A program made the position numbers and the translations under genes. A DNA stretch of 39,046 nt, from positions 1 to 39,046 of the forward strand of contig JALEMS010000009.1 in the NCBI GenBank assembly GCA_022768185.1, written 5' to 3'. Below are positions 1-8,493 of the stretch, piece by piece (positions within the stretch are counted from its first letter, which is position 1; the number at the start of each line of letters is the position of its first letter). The DNA is from Clostridiales bacterium. Lineage in GTDB: Bacteria > Bacillota > Clostridia > Oscillospirales > Oscillospiraceae. The notes under the pieces are model-generated. The model was not told the origin of the DNA and ran no database searches. It saw nothing but the letters and a program-made list of their open reading frames with translations.

Positions 1-180
1 AACATTTCTAACGCGAATTCTAACAAAACTGCCAAAATCGGCTCATTTTTGGCTTTCATTCGAACCCCTTGAAAAATCAAGCTTTTTCAAGGGTGAATGC
101 CAAAATACCTTGATACAGCTATGGTTTTGGGCGGACAAAACAGCCTGAAAGCGATACGAAAAAACCACAAAAATCATAAT
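1..180. other. AT-rich left flank without a recognisable gene
   Basis: This stretch is visibly richer in A and T than the GC-rich rest of the window, and no convincing start codon with a ribosome binding site is seen. It abuts a tRNA-Ser 3' fragment. I infer that it is the end of an integrated element or the scar of one, but no integrase or other mobile gene lies inside the window, so the content further left decides. Confidence 0.4.
66..93. repeat. 11-bp perfect inverted repeat
   Basis: CCCTTGAAAAA at 66-76 pairs exactly with TTTTTCAAGGG at 83-93 across a 6-base loop. No run of T follows on either strand, so it is not a typical terminator. Its position about 100 bases from the tRNA fragment would suit an arm or recombination site of an integrated element, but that is inference. 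Confidence 0.5.
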
Positions 181-188
181 GGTTGAAA

Positions 189-247
189 AGACTCGAAATC
201 AGTTTGGGAGCAATCCCACGTGGGTTCGAATCCCACCCGCTGCGCCA
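189..247 (+). tRNA. 3' fragment of a tRNA-Ser(CGA) gene, probable attachment-site remnant
   Basis: From the anticodon loop onward the tRNA is intact. Visible parts are the loop CTCGAAA with anticodon CGA, a long variable arm (TGGGA/TCCCA around GCAA), a T-arm with GTGGG-TTCGAAT-CCCAC at 220-236, the 3' acceptor strand CCGCTGC, discriminator G244 and an encoded CCA at 245-247. A long variable arm and discriminator G fit serine. The 5' half is missing. The bases before the loop (AAAAGA) do not pair with TCAGTTT after it, where an intact stem would need AAACTGA, and no 5' acceptor strand GCAGCGG is found upstream. Identity therefore breaks at the anticodon loop, a common crossover point for tyrosine integrases. 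Confidence 0.75.
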
Positions 248-290
248 CGTCGGAGCAAAGTCCGCTTTGCTCCGACGTTCTTTTATTTCT
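247..290 (+). terminator. Rho-independent terminator of the tRNA-Ser locus
   Basis: A perfect 14-bp stem (247-260 with 265-278, loop TCCG) is followed by TCTTTTATTTCT. It begins on the last base of the tRNA CCA end, as expected for a tRNA terminator. Its right part is also the start of the 191-bp repeat copy 1. Confidence 0.7.
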
Positions 291-444
291 GCGAAACAAA
301 AGAACGTCATCCGCCCGCTCCCTTGCTCCTCCTTTCCAAATCACGACCGCTGCGCTGGGTCGTGATTTGGTTTTGGGTGCAGCCCTTGAAGCGGAAACGT
401 ATTTTTCGCGCATTGGTACCGCTCGCCGTGCGCTCTTTCTGCTG
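254..444. repeat. 191-bp direct repeat, copy 1
   Basis: Nearly identical to 535-725 (offset 281), with only a few differences visible, for example GTGCAGCC against GTGTCGCC and GGTACC against GGCACC. Inside are several inverted repeats: the arms at 254-275, ACGTTCTTTT with AAAAGAACGT, and AAATCACGACC with GGTCGTGATTT. Short reading frames across it lack ribosome binding sites, so I read it as a non-coding structured repeat. Confidence 0.85.
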
Positions 445-454
445 CTCCTCGCTT

Positions 455-489
455 CCGAACCGGATTCGCTTCGCTGGATTCCGGTTCGG
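455..489. repeat. Hairpin between the two long repeats
   Basis: CCGAACCGGA (455-464) pairs with TCCGGTTCGG (480-489). Its loop contains CGCTTCGCTGG, resembling CGCTGCGCTGG in the loop of the AAATCACGACC hairpin in both long repeats. The interval thus looks like another member of the same palindromic family. Confidence 0.55.
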
Positions 490-534
490 GTTGGAAAACG
501 AAACCGTCCGGAATGAAGCCACCTGCCATGTCGA

Positions 535-725
535 AGCAAAGTCCGCTTTGCTCCGACGTTCTTTTATTTCTGCGAAACAAAAGAACGTCATCCGCCCGCT
601 CCCTTGCTCCTCCTTTCCAAATCACGACCGCTGCGCTGGGTCGTGATTTGGTTTTGGGTGTCGCCCTTGAAGCGGAAACGTATTTTTCGCGCATTGGCAC
701 CGCTCGCCGTGCGCCCTTTCTGCTG
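535..725. repeat. 191-bp direct repeat, copy 2
   Basis: Second copy of the repeat at 254-444. Its left hairpin arm is degenerate (CGAAGCAAAG in place of CGGAGCAAAG), while the other internal inverted repeats are kept. No tRNA precedes this copy, so the repeat is not simply part of a tRNA terminator. Confidence 0.85.
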
Positions 726-730
726 ACAAA

Positions 731-762
731 AAGCCCGAACACGTGCGTGTTCGGGCTTTTTT
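731..762. terminator. Bidirectional terminator downstream of mutL
   Basis: AAGCCCGAACAC (731-742) and GTGTTCGGGCTT (747-758) form a perfect 12-bp stem with loop GTGC, followed by TTTT on the plus strand and preceded by AAA, which gives a T run on the minus strand. It can end both mutL transcripts and anything entering from the left repeats. Confidence 0.8.
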
Positions 763-843
763 GTTTTCCTGTCGACGAACCGGCGCGAAAGCATTCCGCG
801 GCTGCGTCTGGCCCTGCGGCAGACGCGGCCTGTCGCCTCCGCC

Positions 844-2868
844 TCACCGCCGGAAGCGCTGGTCCAGCTCCTCGCGCGTCATGGTGAAGCTGACGGGGCG
901 GCCGTGCGGACAGAAGCGCACCCTGCCGGAGGCCGCCGCGTCCGCCAGACGCTGCAGCTCGGCCGGGTCGCTCGAGCGGCCGGCCTTCACCGCCGCCTTG
1001 CAGGCCACCGTGCGCAGCACCGCGTCCTGCCGCAGCTCGGGCGAGGCCCCGCGGCGCAGGTCGGCCGCGCATTCCTCCAGCAGCGCGCGGCCCTCGCCGG
1101 GGTCGGTGTCCGCCGGCAGCGCCCGCGCGGCCAGCGCGTCCGCCCCGAACGGCTCCACCTCGATGCCCATGCGCGAGAGCAGCGCCGCATGCTCCAGCAG
1201 CAGCGCCGCGTCCGGTCCGGTCAGCACCACCGGCTCAAGCAGCTGCTGGGACACAATTTCCCGCTCCCCGGCGCGCAGCTGGTCAAACAGCAGGCGCTCG
1301 TGCGCGGCGTGCTTGTCGATCAGCAGCAGCCTTCCGTTCCACTCAGCCACGATATACACGCCCATCACCTCGCCCACCACGCGCGGCGGCGCATTGCGCG
1401 GCACGGCCTCCTTCAGCTCCTGCTGCTCCGGCGCAGGCTGCGGTGCGCGCGCCGGGGCGGCGGGCCTTGCCGACACGGGCGGCTCTGCCGCCGGCTGTAC
1501 CTTCGGCGCGGGGAAGGCCGGCGAGGCCGTCTCCCCGGGCGGCGGCGTCTGCGCCGGGCGCTGGGGCCGGAACTGTGCGTCCACCGCCTCGGGCGCGGGC
1601 GGCTCCGGCGCGGGAACATGCTCCGCCGCCGGCAGCGGCCCGGCCTCGGGCGCAAAGCGCGGCGTCTGCGCCGGGCGCGCCGGGCGCAGACCCGCCGTGC
1701 CGCCGGCGCGCAGCTGCGCCGACGACATGCGCGAAAACGCCTCGGGCCGCGGCGCGGGACGCACGGCGGCCGAGGCCGCCGGCGAGGCCGTGCGCCCCGG
1801 CGTACCGGAGGGCGCGGCCGCGCGGCCCGGCGCGGCGGGGAGCGGCTCCGTCCGCGCGCCGTCGGGCGCGTCCGGCCGGACGCCGCCGGAGAGCGCCCCG
1901 CTCACCGCGCCGTACACCGCGTCGAACACGGCCTTCTCCGCGACAAACTTCACCTCGGTCTTCGCCGGGTGGACGTTGACGTCCACCGCCGCCGGCGACA
2001 CCGTGACATACAAAATGCAGGCCGGAAACCGCCCGCTCATCAGCCGGTTGTGATACGCCTGCTCCAGCGCCGCCTGCAGGCACAGCGATCGGATGGGCCG
2101 TCCGTTGACGAAGAAATACTGCCGCGTACGGTTTCCGTGCGCGCTGTTCGGCGCGCTGACGAGGCCCTCCACCTGCACGCCCGTGCCGGAGCAGCGGCAC
2201 GGCAGCAGGCCCGCCGCCAGATCGCGGCCCAGCAGGCTGTACGCCACGCTGTCCAGCCGCCCGTCCCCGGCGGTGAAGAAGACCTCCTCCCCGTCGCGCA
2301 CGCAGCGCACCGACACGTCCGGCCGCCCCATTGCCGCACGCAGCGCGGCGGTGACACAGGCCGCGCCCTCGGCGCGGTCGCTTTTTAAAAACTTCTGACG
2401 GGCGGGGGTGTTGTAAAACAAATCGCACACCGTCATCACCGTGCCCTCGGCGCAGCCGGCGGGGCCAAGCTCCTGAATGTCCCCGGCCTCGAGCGTGACG
2501 CGCACGCCCGTGTCCGCACCGCGCTGCCGGGTCAGCAGCTCGATGCGGCTGACGGCGGAGATGGCGGCAAGCGCCTCGCCGCGGAAGCCCATCGTCGCAA
2601 TGCGCTCGAGGCCTGCCGCGTCGCGCAGCTTGCTGGTGGCATGACGCAGGAAGGCCACGCCCGCGTCCTCGGGACTCATGCCCTTGCCGTCGTCCCGCAC
2701 GCGGATGAGGGCCGTGCCGCCGCCGCGCAGCTCGACGGTCACATGACGGGCCCCGGCGTCAAACGCGTTTTCCACCAGCTCCTTCACCACGCTGGCCGGC
2801 CGGTCGACCACCTCGCCGGCGGCGATGAGGTCGGCCACATGCGGCGAGAGCACCTGAATCTCAGTCAT
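844..2868 (-). CDS. mutL: DNA mismatch repair protein MutL
   Basis: 674-residue MutL, which couples MutS mismatch recognition to strand incision. The N-terminal GHKL ATPase motifs are clear: ENAFDAGA, VRDDGKGM, HATSKL and GFRGEAL. A Pro/Ala-rich linker of roughly 150 residues follows, then the C-terminal dimerisation/endonuclease domain with DKHAAHER (near residue 518, the DQHA-type metal motif), ACKAAVK and CPHGRP near the C-terminus. These fit an endonuclease-type MutL, as in bacteria without MutH. The chosen start has GGAGGT 6 bases upstream and fits the family N-terminus (MTEIQVLSP). An in-frame ATG 13 codons upstream (2907) also has a strong GGAGGTGG site, so a slightly longer form is possible. 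It diverges from miaB. Confidence 0.95.
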   Translation of the reverse strand: MTEIQVLSPHVADLIAAGEVVDRPASVVKELVENAFDAGARHVTVELRGGGTALIRVRDDGKGMSPEDAGVAFLRHATSKLRDAAGLERIATMGFRGEALAAISAVSRIELLTRQRGADTGVRVTLEAGDIQELGPAGCAEGTVMTVCDLFYNTPARQKFLKSDRAEGAACVTAALRAAMGRPDVSVRCVRDGEEVFFTAGDGRLDSVAYSLLGRDLAAGLLPCRCSGTGVQVEGLVSAPNSAHGNRTRQYFFVNGRPIRSLCLQAALEQAYHNRLMSGRFPACILYVTVSPAAVDVNVHPAKTEVKFVAEKAVFDAVYGAVSGALSGGVRPDAPDGARTEPLPAAPGRAAAPSGTPGRTASPAASAAVRPAPRPEAFSRMSSAQLRAGGTAGLRPARPAQTPRFAPEAGPLPAAEHVPAPEPPAPEAVDAQFRPQRPAQTPPPGETASPAFPAPKVQPAAEPPVSARPAAPARAPQPAPEQQELKEAVPRNAPPRVVGEVMGVYIVAEWNGRLLLIDKHAAHERLLFDQLRAGEREIVSQQLLEPVVLTGPDAALLLEHAALLSRMGIEVEPFGADALAARALPADTDPGEGRALLEECAADLRRGASPELRQDAVLRTVACKAAVKAGRSSDPAELQRLADAAASGRVRFCPHGRPVSFTMTREELDQRFRR

Positions 2869-2922
2869 CCTGACACCTCCGTGACAGTCCAATTTCTCTG
2901 CGCCCATCTTACCACCTCCCCG

Positions 2923-2951
2923 TTGAAAATTCCAGTGGCAACTGATATAAT
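2923..2951 (+). promoter_or_regulatory. Sigma-A promoter of miaB
   Basis: TTGAAA at 2923-2928 and TATAAT at 2946-2951 are separated by exactly 17 bases. A second TATAAT lies at 2954-2959. The predicted start of transcription is near 2958, giving a leader of about 70 bases before miaB. Confidence 0.75.
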
Positions 2952-3027
2952 GATATAATCCTGTCGAAAAGCCGGACAGGCTTTCCCGACACGCCAATCA
3001 ACGACAAAAAGGATCGGATTTTTCAAT

Positions 3028-4434
3028 ATGGCAATCGAACGCAAGGAACTTCCCGCCGCAGCCGTCGACCGGCAGCTGGAGATCTGCGCGCGCCTGCGCG
3101 TACGCCTGACCGCCGGCGGCGCACGCCCGCTGGCCTTTGTCGACACCTACGGCTGCCAGCAAAACGAGGCCGACAGCGAGCGGCTGCGCGGCTATCTGCG
3201 CGAGATGGGCTTCGGCTTTACGCAGGACGAGTGCGAGGCGGACGTCATCGTCATCAACACCTGCGCCGTGCGCGAGCACGCCGAGCAGCGCGTGCTCGGC
3301 AACGTCGGCGCGCTGGGACACACCAAGCGGGCCAGGCCCGGCCAGCTCATCGCGCTGTGCGGCTGCATGGTCGAGCGTCCCGGCATGGCCGAGCGCATCC
3401 GCCGCTCGTACCGGCTGGTGGACCTGGCCTTCGGGCCGCAGGAGCTGTGGCGCTTCCCGGAGCTGCTGGAGCAGGCGATGGCCCGCAAGGGGCGCGTGTG
3501 CGCCGTCGGCGGGGCGGACACGGTGGCCGAGGGGCTGCCGGTGTGCCGCCGCGAGGGTCCGAAGGCATGGCTGCCGGTGATGTACGGATGCAACAATTTC
3601 TGCTCCTACTGCGTGGTACCCTACGTGCGCGGGCGCGAGCGCTCCCGCCGCCCGGAGGCGGTGGTGGACGAGGCGCGGCGGCTGATCGCCTCCGGCGTGC
3701 ACGACATCACGCTGCTGGGCCAGAACGTCAACAGCTACGGCCGCGACCTGGAGGGCGCGGACTTCCCGTCTCTGGTGCGCGCGGTATGCGCCCTCGACGG
3801 AGACTTTCTCGTCCGCTTCATGACCAGCCACCCCAAGGACGCGACGGATGCGCTGTTTCGCGCCATGGCCGAAAGCGAAAAGTGCGCCCGGCACCTGCAC
3901 CTGCCGGTGCAGTCCGGCTCAGACCGCATCCTGCGCGCGATGAACCGCCATTACGACCGCGCGGCCTACCTGGAGAAGGTGGCCTGCGCCCGCGCGCGGA
4001 TGCCCGGCCTCGTGCTGACGACGGACATCATCGTGGGCTTTCCCGGCGAGACGGAGGAGGATTTTGCCGACACGCTCTCGCTGGTGGAGCAGGTGGAATA
4101 CGACGCGATGTTCACCTTTCTTTTCTCCCCGCGCCCGGGCACGCCGGCAGCCGAGCTGCCCGACCCCACCCCGCGCGCGGAAAAGCAGGCCCGGTTCGAC
4201 CGCCTGCTGGAGACGGCCAACGCCATCTCCGCCAGAAAGCACGCCGCCTATCTCGGGAAAACCGAGCGCGTGCTGGTCGACGGCGCGGACGAGGCGCGGC
4301 CCGGCACGCTCTGCGCGCGCACAAACGGCGGACGGCTCGTCCGCTTTGAGGGCGATCCCGCCCTCATCGGCACGTTCACGAGCGTCCGCATCACCGGCTG
4401 CAGCACCTGGGCGCTCGACGGCGAGCAGGTTTGA
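3028..4434 (+). CDS. miaB: tRNA-2-methylthio-N6-dimethylallyladenosine synthase MiaB
   Basis: 468-residue radical-SAM methylthiotransferase that adds the 2-methylthio group to i6A37 of tRNAs reading UNN codons. Three N-terminal cysteines for the auxiliary cluster lie in DTYGCQQNEAD, NTCAVRE and LCGCMVE. The radical-SAM cluster is C188-x3-C192-x2-C195 (YGCNNFCSYC). The C-terminal part matches a TRAM domain. The spaced 'KAxR' region and VRGRERSR after the cluster are typical of MiaB rather than RimO or MtaB. The SD is weak (AAGGAT about 14 bases upstream), but no other start fits. It lies 60 bases ahead of mutS and may be cotranscribed with it. Confidence 0.95.
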   Translation: MAIERKELPAAAVDRQLEICARLRVRLTAGGARPLAFVDTYGCQQNEADSERLRGYLREMGFGFTQDECEADVIVINTCAVREHAEQRVLGNVGALGHTKRARPGQLIALCGCMVERPGMAERIRRSYRLVDLAFGPQELWRFPELLEQAMARKGRVCAVGGADTVAEGLPVCRREGPKAWLPVMYGCNNFCSYCVVPYVRGRERSRRPEAVVDEARRLIASGVHDITLLGQNVNSYGRDLEGADFPSLVRAVCALDGDFLVRFMTSHPKDATDALFRAMAESEKCARHLHLPVQSGSDRILRAMNRHYDRAAYLEKVACARARMPGLVLTTDIIVGFPGETEEDFADTLSLVEQVEYDAMFTFLFSPRPGTPAAELPDPTPRAEKQARFDRLLETANAISARKHAAYLGKTERVLVDGADEARPGTLCARTNGGRLVRFEGDPALIGTFTSVRITGCSTWALDGEQV

Positions 4435-4494
4435 CCGCGCGCCCTGCGAGGCAGCCGCCCCGCTTCCGATAAACTGTTTTAGCGAGGGATTCTT

Positions 4495-7101
4495 ATGGCA
4501 GAAGCCACCCCGATGAAAAAGCAATACGATCAGATCAAGCAGGAAAACCCGGACTGCCTGCTGTTTTTCCGTCTCGGCGACTTTTACGAAATGTTCGACG
4601 AGGACGCCAAAACCGCCGCGCGGGAGCTGAATCTCACGCTCACCACGCGCGACCGGCTCAAGCCCGAGGCCGAGCGCACGCCGATGTGCGGCGTGCCGTT
4701 CCACAGCGCGGAGGGCTACATCGCCCGCCTGCTCGAAAAGGGCTATAAGGTCGCCATCTGCGAGCAGCTGGAGGACCCGGCCAAGGTCAAGGGTCTGGTC
4801 AAGCGCGGCGTCGTTCGCATCATCACGCCCGGCACCGTCACGGAAAGCGCCATGCTCGAGTCGACGCGCTCCAACTACGCCTGCGCCGTCTGGGCAGACG
4901 GCACGGGAGCGGGCGCCGCGGCGTTCTGCGACGTATCGACGGGCGAGTTCTGCGTGTCCGAGTGCGCGCAGGACGCCTCAGAGCACCTGCTGTGCGAGCT
5001 GGGGCGCTTTCTCCCGCGCGAGGCGCTGCTGATGAGCAGCGCCATCCACTGCGCGGGCGTGACGAAATTTCTCACACAGAGCATCCGCTGCTGCTGCCAG
5101 CAGTGCGACGCGCGCTTTGATTACGACAGCGCCGCAGCCTGTCTGAAAGGGCACCTCGGCGCGCTGCCCGAGGGGCTGGGCGAGGGCGGCATGCGCGCGG
5201 CCGGCGCGCTGCTCGGCTACATCGCCGAGATGCAGAAAAGCGACATTTCCCACATCCGGCGGCTGGACGTCATCTCCGGCGGCCGGTATATGGAGCTGGA
5301 CTTTGCCGCCCGGCGCAGCCTTGAGCTGACCGAAAACCTCCGCACCGGCGACCGGAAGGGCAGCCTGCTCGGCGTGCTCGACCGCACCGGCACCCCCATG
5401 GGCAGCCGCACGCTGCGCGCCTGGGTCGACCGGCCGCTGCTCTCGCCGCTGCCGATCCGCCGGCGGCAGGCGGCGGTGCAGGAGCTGACGGAGGAGCGCG
5501 TGCTGCGCGGCGAGCTGCGCAAGACGCTCTCGCAGGTGGGCGACCTGCAGCGGCTGATGGCCCGCGTCGTCTGCGGCACGGCCAACGCGCGCGACCTGCA
5601 GTGCCTCGGCCGGTACTGCGAGCCGCTGCCGCGGCTTGCAGAGCTGCTCTCCGGCGCGAAAAGCGCCATGCTCTGTGAGCTTGGCGCGCTCGATCCGCTG
5701 CGCGACGTGGCCGGACACATCCGCGTGGCCATCTGCGACGAGCCGCCGTTTTCCGTCCGAGAGGGCGGCATCCTGCGCACCGGGTACGTCCCCGAGGTCG
5801 ACCGGCTGCGCGATCTGCGCGACCACGGAGCCGAGCGGCTGGGCGAGCTGGAGGCGCGCGAGCGGGAGCGCACCGGCGTCAAAAAGCTGAAGGTCGGCTA
5901 CAACAAGGTCTTCGGCTATTACATCGACGTGCCGAACTCCGCCGCGGCCAGCCTGCCGGACGATTACGTCCGCCGCCAGACGCTGGTGAACGCCGAGCGC
6001 TACATCACCGGCGAGCTGAAGGAGCTGGAAAACACCCTGCTCACCGCCCGGGACCGGCTGGGCGAGCTGGAGTTTGAGCATTTTGATAAGCTGCGCCGCC
6101 GCATCGCGGAATGCGCCGGACGGCTGCACGAGACGGCGGAGGCCGTCGCGCAGCTCGACGCGCTGTGCGCGCTGGCCGAGACCGCCGCGCGCGGCGGCTG
6201 GTGCTGCCCGCACGTGGATATGAGCCGCACGCTGCGCATCACCGCCGGGCGGCACCCCGTTGTCGAGCAGATGCAGCCCGACACCGTGTTCGTCCCCAAC
6301 GACGCGCTGCTCGACAGCGGAGAAAACCGCGTGGCCATCGTCACCGGCCCCAACATGGCCGGCAAGAGCACCTACATGCGCCAGACGGCGCTGATCGTGC
6401 TGCTGGCCCAGATCGGCTCGTTCGTCCCGGCGGAATCGGCGCACATCGGCGTGGTCGACCGCGTGTTCACGCGCATCGGCGCGTCCGACGATCTGGCCTC
6501 CGGCCGCAGCACCTTTATGGTGGAAATGACGGAGGTGGCCGAAATTCTGCGCCGCGCCACCAGCCAGAGCCTGCTCATCCTTGACGAGATCGGCCGCGGC
6601 ACCTCCACCTATGACGGCATGGCCATCGCCCGCGCCGTACTGGAATACTGCGCCGCGCCCAATACGCTCGGCGCGCGCACCATGTTCGCCACGCACTACC
6701 GCGAGCTGACCGCCCTCGAGGGCGCGCTCGAAGGCGTGCGCAACTACAGCATTCTTGCACAGAAGAAGGACGGAGACCTCATCTTTCTGCGCAAGGTCGT
6801 GCCCGGCGCGGCCGACAACAGCTACGGCATCGAAGTGGCGCAGCTGGCCGGCGTGCCGGCGGCGGTGGTCGCCCGCGCGCGGCAGTATCTGCGGCAGCTG
6901 GAGGCGTCCTCGCCCGTACCGCAGGCGCTGCCGCCCATCGAGCCGCTGCCGGAGCCTGCCGCCCCCTCTGCGGAGGACGCGGCGGCGCGCGCGCTGTGCC
7001 GCGACCTTCTTGCGCTCCGGCTCGACGAGCTGACGCCGCTTGCCGCACTCAATCTGCTGCATGAGCTGCAGGGAAAGGTTGCCGCCCATGAAAATGCCTG
7101 A
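4495..7101 (+). CDS. mutS: DNA mismatch repair protein MutS
   Basis: 868-residue mismatch sensor and ABC-type ATPase. The mismatch-reading Phe-x-Glu is F30-Y31-E32 in GDFYEMF. The Walker A GPNMAGKST lies near residues 618-626 and the Walker B/signature LILDEIGRGTSTYDG near 695-709. The C-terminal helix-turn-helix region follows a short Pro/Ala-rich stretch. Length is normal for MutS1. A GAGGG site precedes the ATG. Its last codons overlap the CPBP protease gene in another frame, suggesting translational coupling. With mutL across the divergent promoter it forms a split mutSL locus, with miaB between. Confidence 0.97.
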   Translation: MAEATPMKKQYDQIKQENPDCLLFFRLGDFYEMFDEDAKTAARELNLTLTTRDRLKPEAERTPMCGVPFHSAEGYIARLLEKGYKVAICEQLEDPAKVKGLVKRGVVRIITPGTVTESAMLESTRSNYACAVWADGTGAGAAAFCDVSTGEFCVSECAQDASEHLLCELGRFLPREALLMSSAIHCAGVTKFLTQSIRCCCQQCDARFDYDSAAACLKGHLGALPEGLGEGGMRAAGALLGYIAEMQKSDISHIRRLDVISGGRYMELDFAARRSLELTENLRTGDRKGSLLGVLDRTGTPMGSRTLRAWVDRPLLSPLPIRRRQAAVQELTEERVLRGELRKTLSQVGDLQRLMARVVCGTANARDLQCLGRYCEPLPRLAELLSGAKSAMLCELGALDPLRDVAGHIRVAICDEPPFSVREGGILRTGYVPEVDRLRDLRDHGAERLGELEARERERTGVKKLKVGYNKVFGYYIDVPNSAAASLPDDYVRRQTLVNAERYITGELKELENTLLTARDRLGELEFEHFDKLRRRIAECAGRLHETAEAVAQLDALCALAETAARGGWCCPHVDMSRTLRITAGRHPVVEQMQPDTVFVPNDALLDSGENRVAIVTGPNMAGKSTYMRQTALIVLLAQIGSFVPAESAHIGVVDRVFTRIGASDDLASGRSTFMVEMTEVAEILRRATSQSLLILDEIGRGTSTYDGMAIARAVLEYCAAPNTLGARTMFATHYRELTALEGALEGVRNYSILAQKKDGDLIFLRKVVPGAADNSYGIEVAQLAGVPAAVVARARQYLRQLEASSPVPQALPPIEPLPEPAAPSAEDAAARALCRDLLALRLDELTPLAALNLLHELQGKVAAHENA

Positions 7102-7798
7102 ACAGATCGAGCCGCAGCTGACCCGGCGCGAGGCCTGGCTTGGCCGCTGCTATCTGCCGGTACATATCTTTGTGCTGCCGCTCCTGCTGGCCATCTTCCC
7201 GCGGGTGACCGGCATTCCTCTCAGTCCGGTACGCAGCAATGTGCTGTATTATGCCATCAGCGCCGTGTACGTGCTGGTGTGCATGGCGCCGTTCCTGCGC
7301 CGGACGCTCGAGCCGTTCTGCGAATACCCCGGCTGGTGCGTCTGGTCGGCGGTCTCGGGGTATTTCCTGTACATCTTTTTCTCCTGGATCGTCAGTCTGG
7401 CCGCGGTGCTCCTTGCGGGAGAGAACGCCTCCCCGCCGGGCAACGCCGTCATCGCCGAGCTGCTGCGCGCAAATCCGCGGGCCATTTTCCCGGTCGTCGC
7501 ACTGCTGGCCCCGCTGGTGGAGGAAACGCTGTTTCGCGGGGCGCTGTTCGGCGGCGCGCTGGCAGGCGGGCGGCGCATCACGGGCTATGTGGTTTCGACG
7601 GTGCTTTTTGCGCTCTACCACGTCTGGCAGCTGCCGTTCACCGGCTACGGCTGGGGCGCGCTGCTGTACGGTCTGATCTACCTGCCGGCGGGCCTGGTGC
7701 TGGCGCGCACCTATGAAATGAGCGGCTCGCTTTGGACGTCGATGCTGCTGCATGCCGTCATCAACACGCTGTCCATGCTCGTTCTGCTGCGCATGTGA
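7088..7798 (+). CDS. CPBP-family intramembrane glutamic protease (Abi/CAAX-like)
   Basis: 236-residue polytopic membrane protein. The CPBP motifs are present: EETLFR at 145-150 (catalytic Glu pair and Arg), FALYH ending at H178, and HAVIN with H222 and N226. Bacterial members include proteases of unknown substrate, some tied to bacteriocin immunity. No bacteriocin gene is nearby, so its role is unknown. The ATG at 7088 lies inside the last codons of mutS (14-base overlap); a second ATG at 7094 is possible. The family assignment is firm, the function is not. Confidence 0.85.
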   Translation: MKMPEQIEPQLTRREAWLGRCYLPVHIFVLPLLLAIFPRVTGIPLSPVRSNVLYYAISAVYVLVCMAPFLRRTLEPFCEYPGWCVWSAVSGYFLYIFFSWIVSLAAVLLAGENASPPGNAVIAELLRANPRAIFPVVALLAPLVEETLFRGALFGGALAGGRRITGYVVSTVLFALYHVWQLPFTGYGWGALLYGLIYLPAGLVLARTYEMSGSLWTSMLLHAVINTLSMLVLLRM

Positions 7799-7827
7799 CG
7801 CAGCGACGCCGCAGAAAGGAGTCTGTC

Positions 7828-8490
7828 ATGAAAAAACTGCTTTGTCTGCTGCTGGCGCTGATTCTGTGCCTCGGCCTGCTGCCTGCAGGAGCGACGGCTG
7901 CCGCGCCCGTCGAGGTGCAGCTGACGCAGGCGCTCCTGTGCTGCACACTGGCCGCACGCGCCCTTCCCGGCGCGCAGGCCCCCGTGCCGCCCGACCCGGC
8001 CAACCGTTATCTTGCCTTCACCATCAACATCTTCGCCTACGTGCTCACCGAGCCGGTGCTCACCCGCACGGACGGGAAGACCTGCCTGTCCTATACAGCC
8101 TGGACGATCCACGGCCGCCTCAACATCCTTGAGACCGGCGCAGCCGTCCGCGAACAGGGCGACTGCATCGTCCTGGCCGCCAACAACGACGGCGCGACCT
8201 ATTCCTGCACCGGCACGATGCTGCCCGTCGCCGTCACGTACTACGACGAGAGCGACCGGCTCATCGCCCTGTACTGCCCGGCGCTCGGGCGCGACTATGT
8301 GCCGCTTTGCAAAATGCCGGAGCGCACCACGCTGCTGAACGTCGACAGCACCCGGCACATCGGCCTGCCCGGCAACGCGCTGGACACCGTCGACGCCGAC
8401 GACCCGTGGGTGAACGCCCGGGCCTGGTACGACGGAGGAAGCGATCGCCTGTGCATCATCTATGACGTCACAAACGAGTGGGACCGCTGA
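7828..8490 (+). CDS. Secreted protein of unknown function
   Basis: 220 residues starting with a clear signal peptide (MKKLL, Leu-rich core, likely cleavage around AGATAA-AP). AAAGGAG precedes the ATG. The mature part is acidic, has several cysteines and Tyr/Thr/Asp-rich segments, and shows no motif I recognise. The stop is separated from the next LysR gene by only three bases, so the two are surely translated from one mRNA. This pairing suggests that the LysR protein and the secreted protein act in one response, but that is inference. Confidence 0.75.
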   Translation: MKKLLCLLLALILCLGLLPAGATAAAPVEVQLTQALLCCTLAARALPGAQAPVPPDPANRYLAFTINIFAYVLTEPVLTRTDGKTCLSYTAWTIHGRLNILETGAAVREQGDCIVLAANNDGATYSCTGTMLPVAVTYYDESDRLIALYCPALGRDYVPLCKMPERTTLLNVDSTRHIGLPGNALDTVDADDPWVNARAWYDGGSDRLCIIYDVTNEWDR

Positions 8491-8493
8491 GCC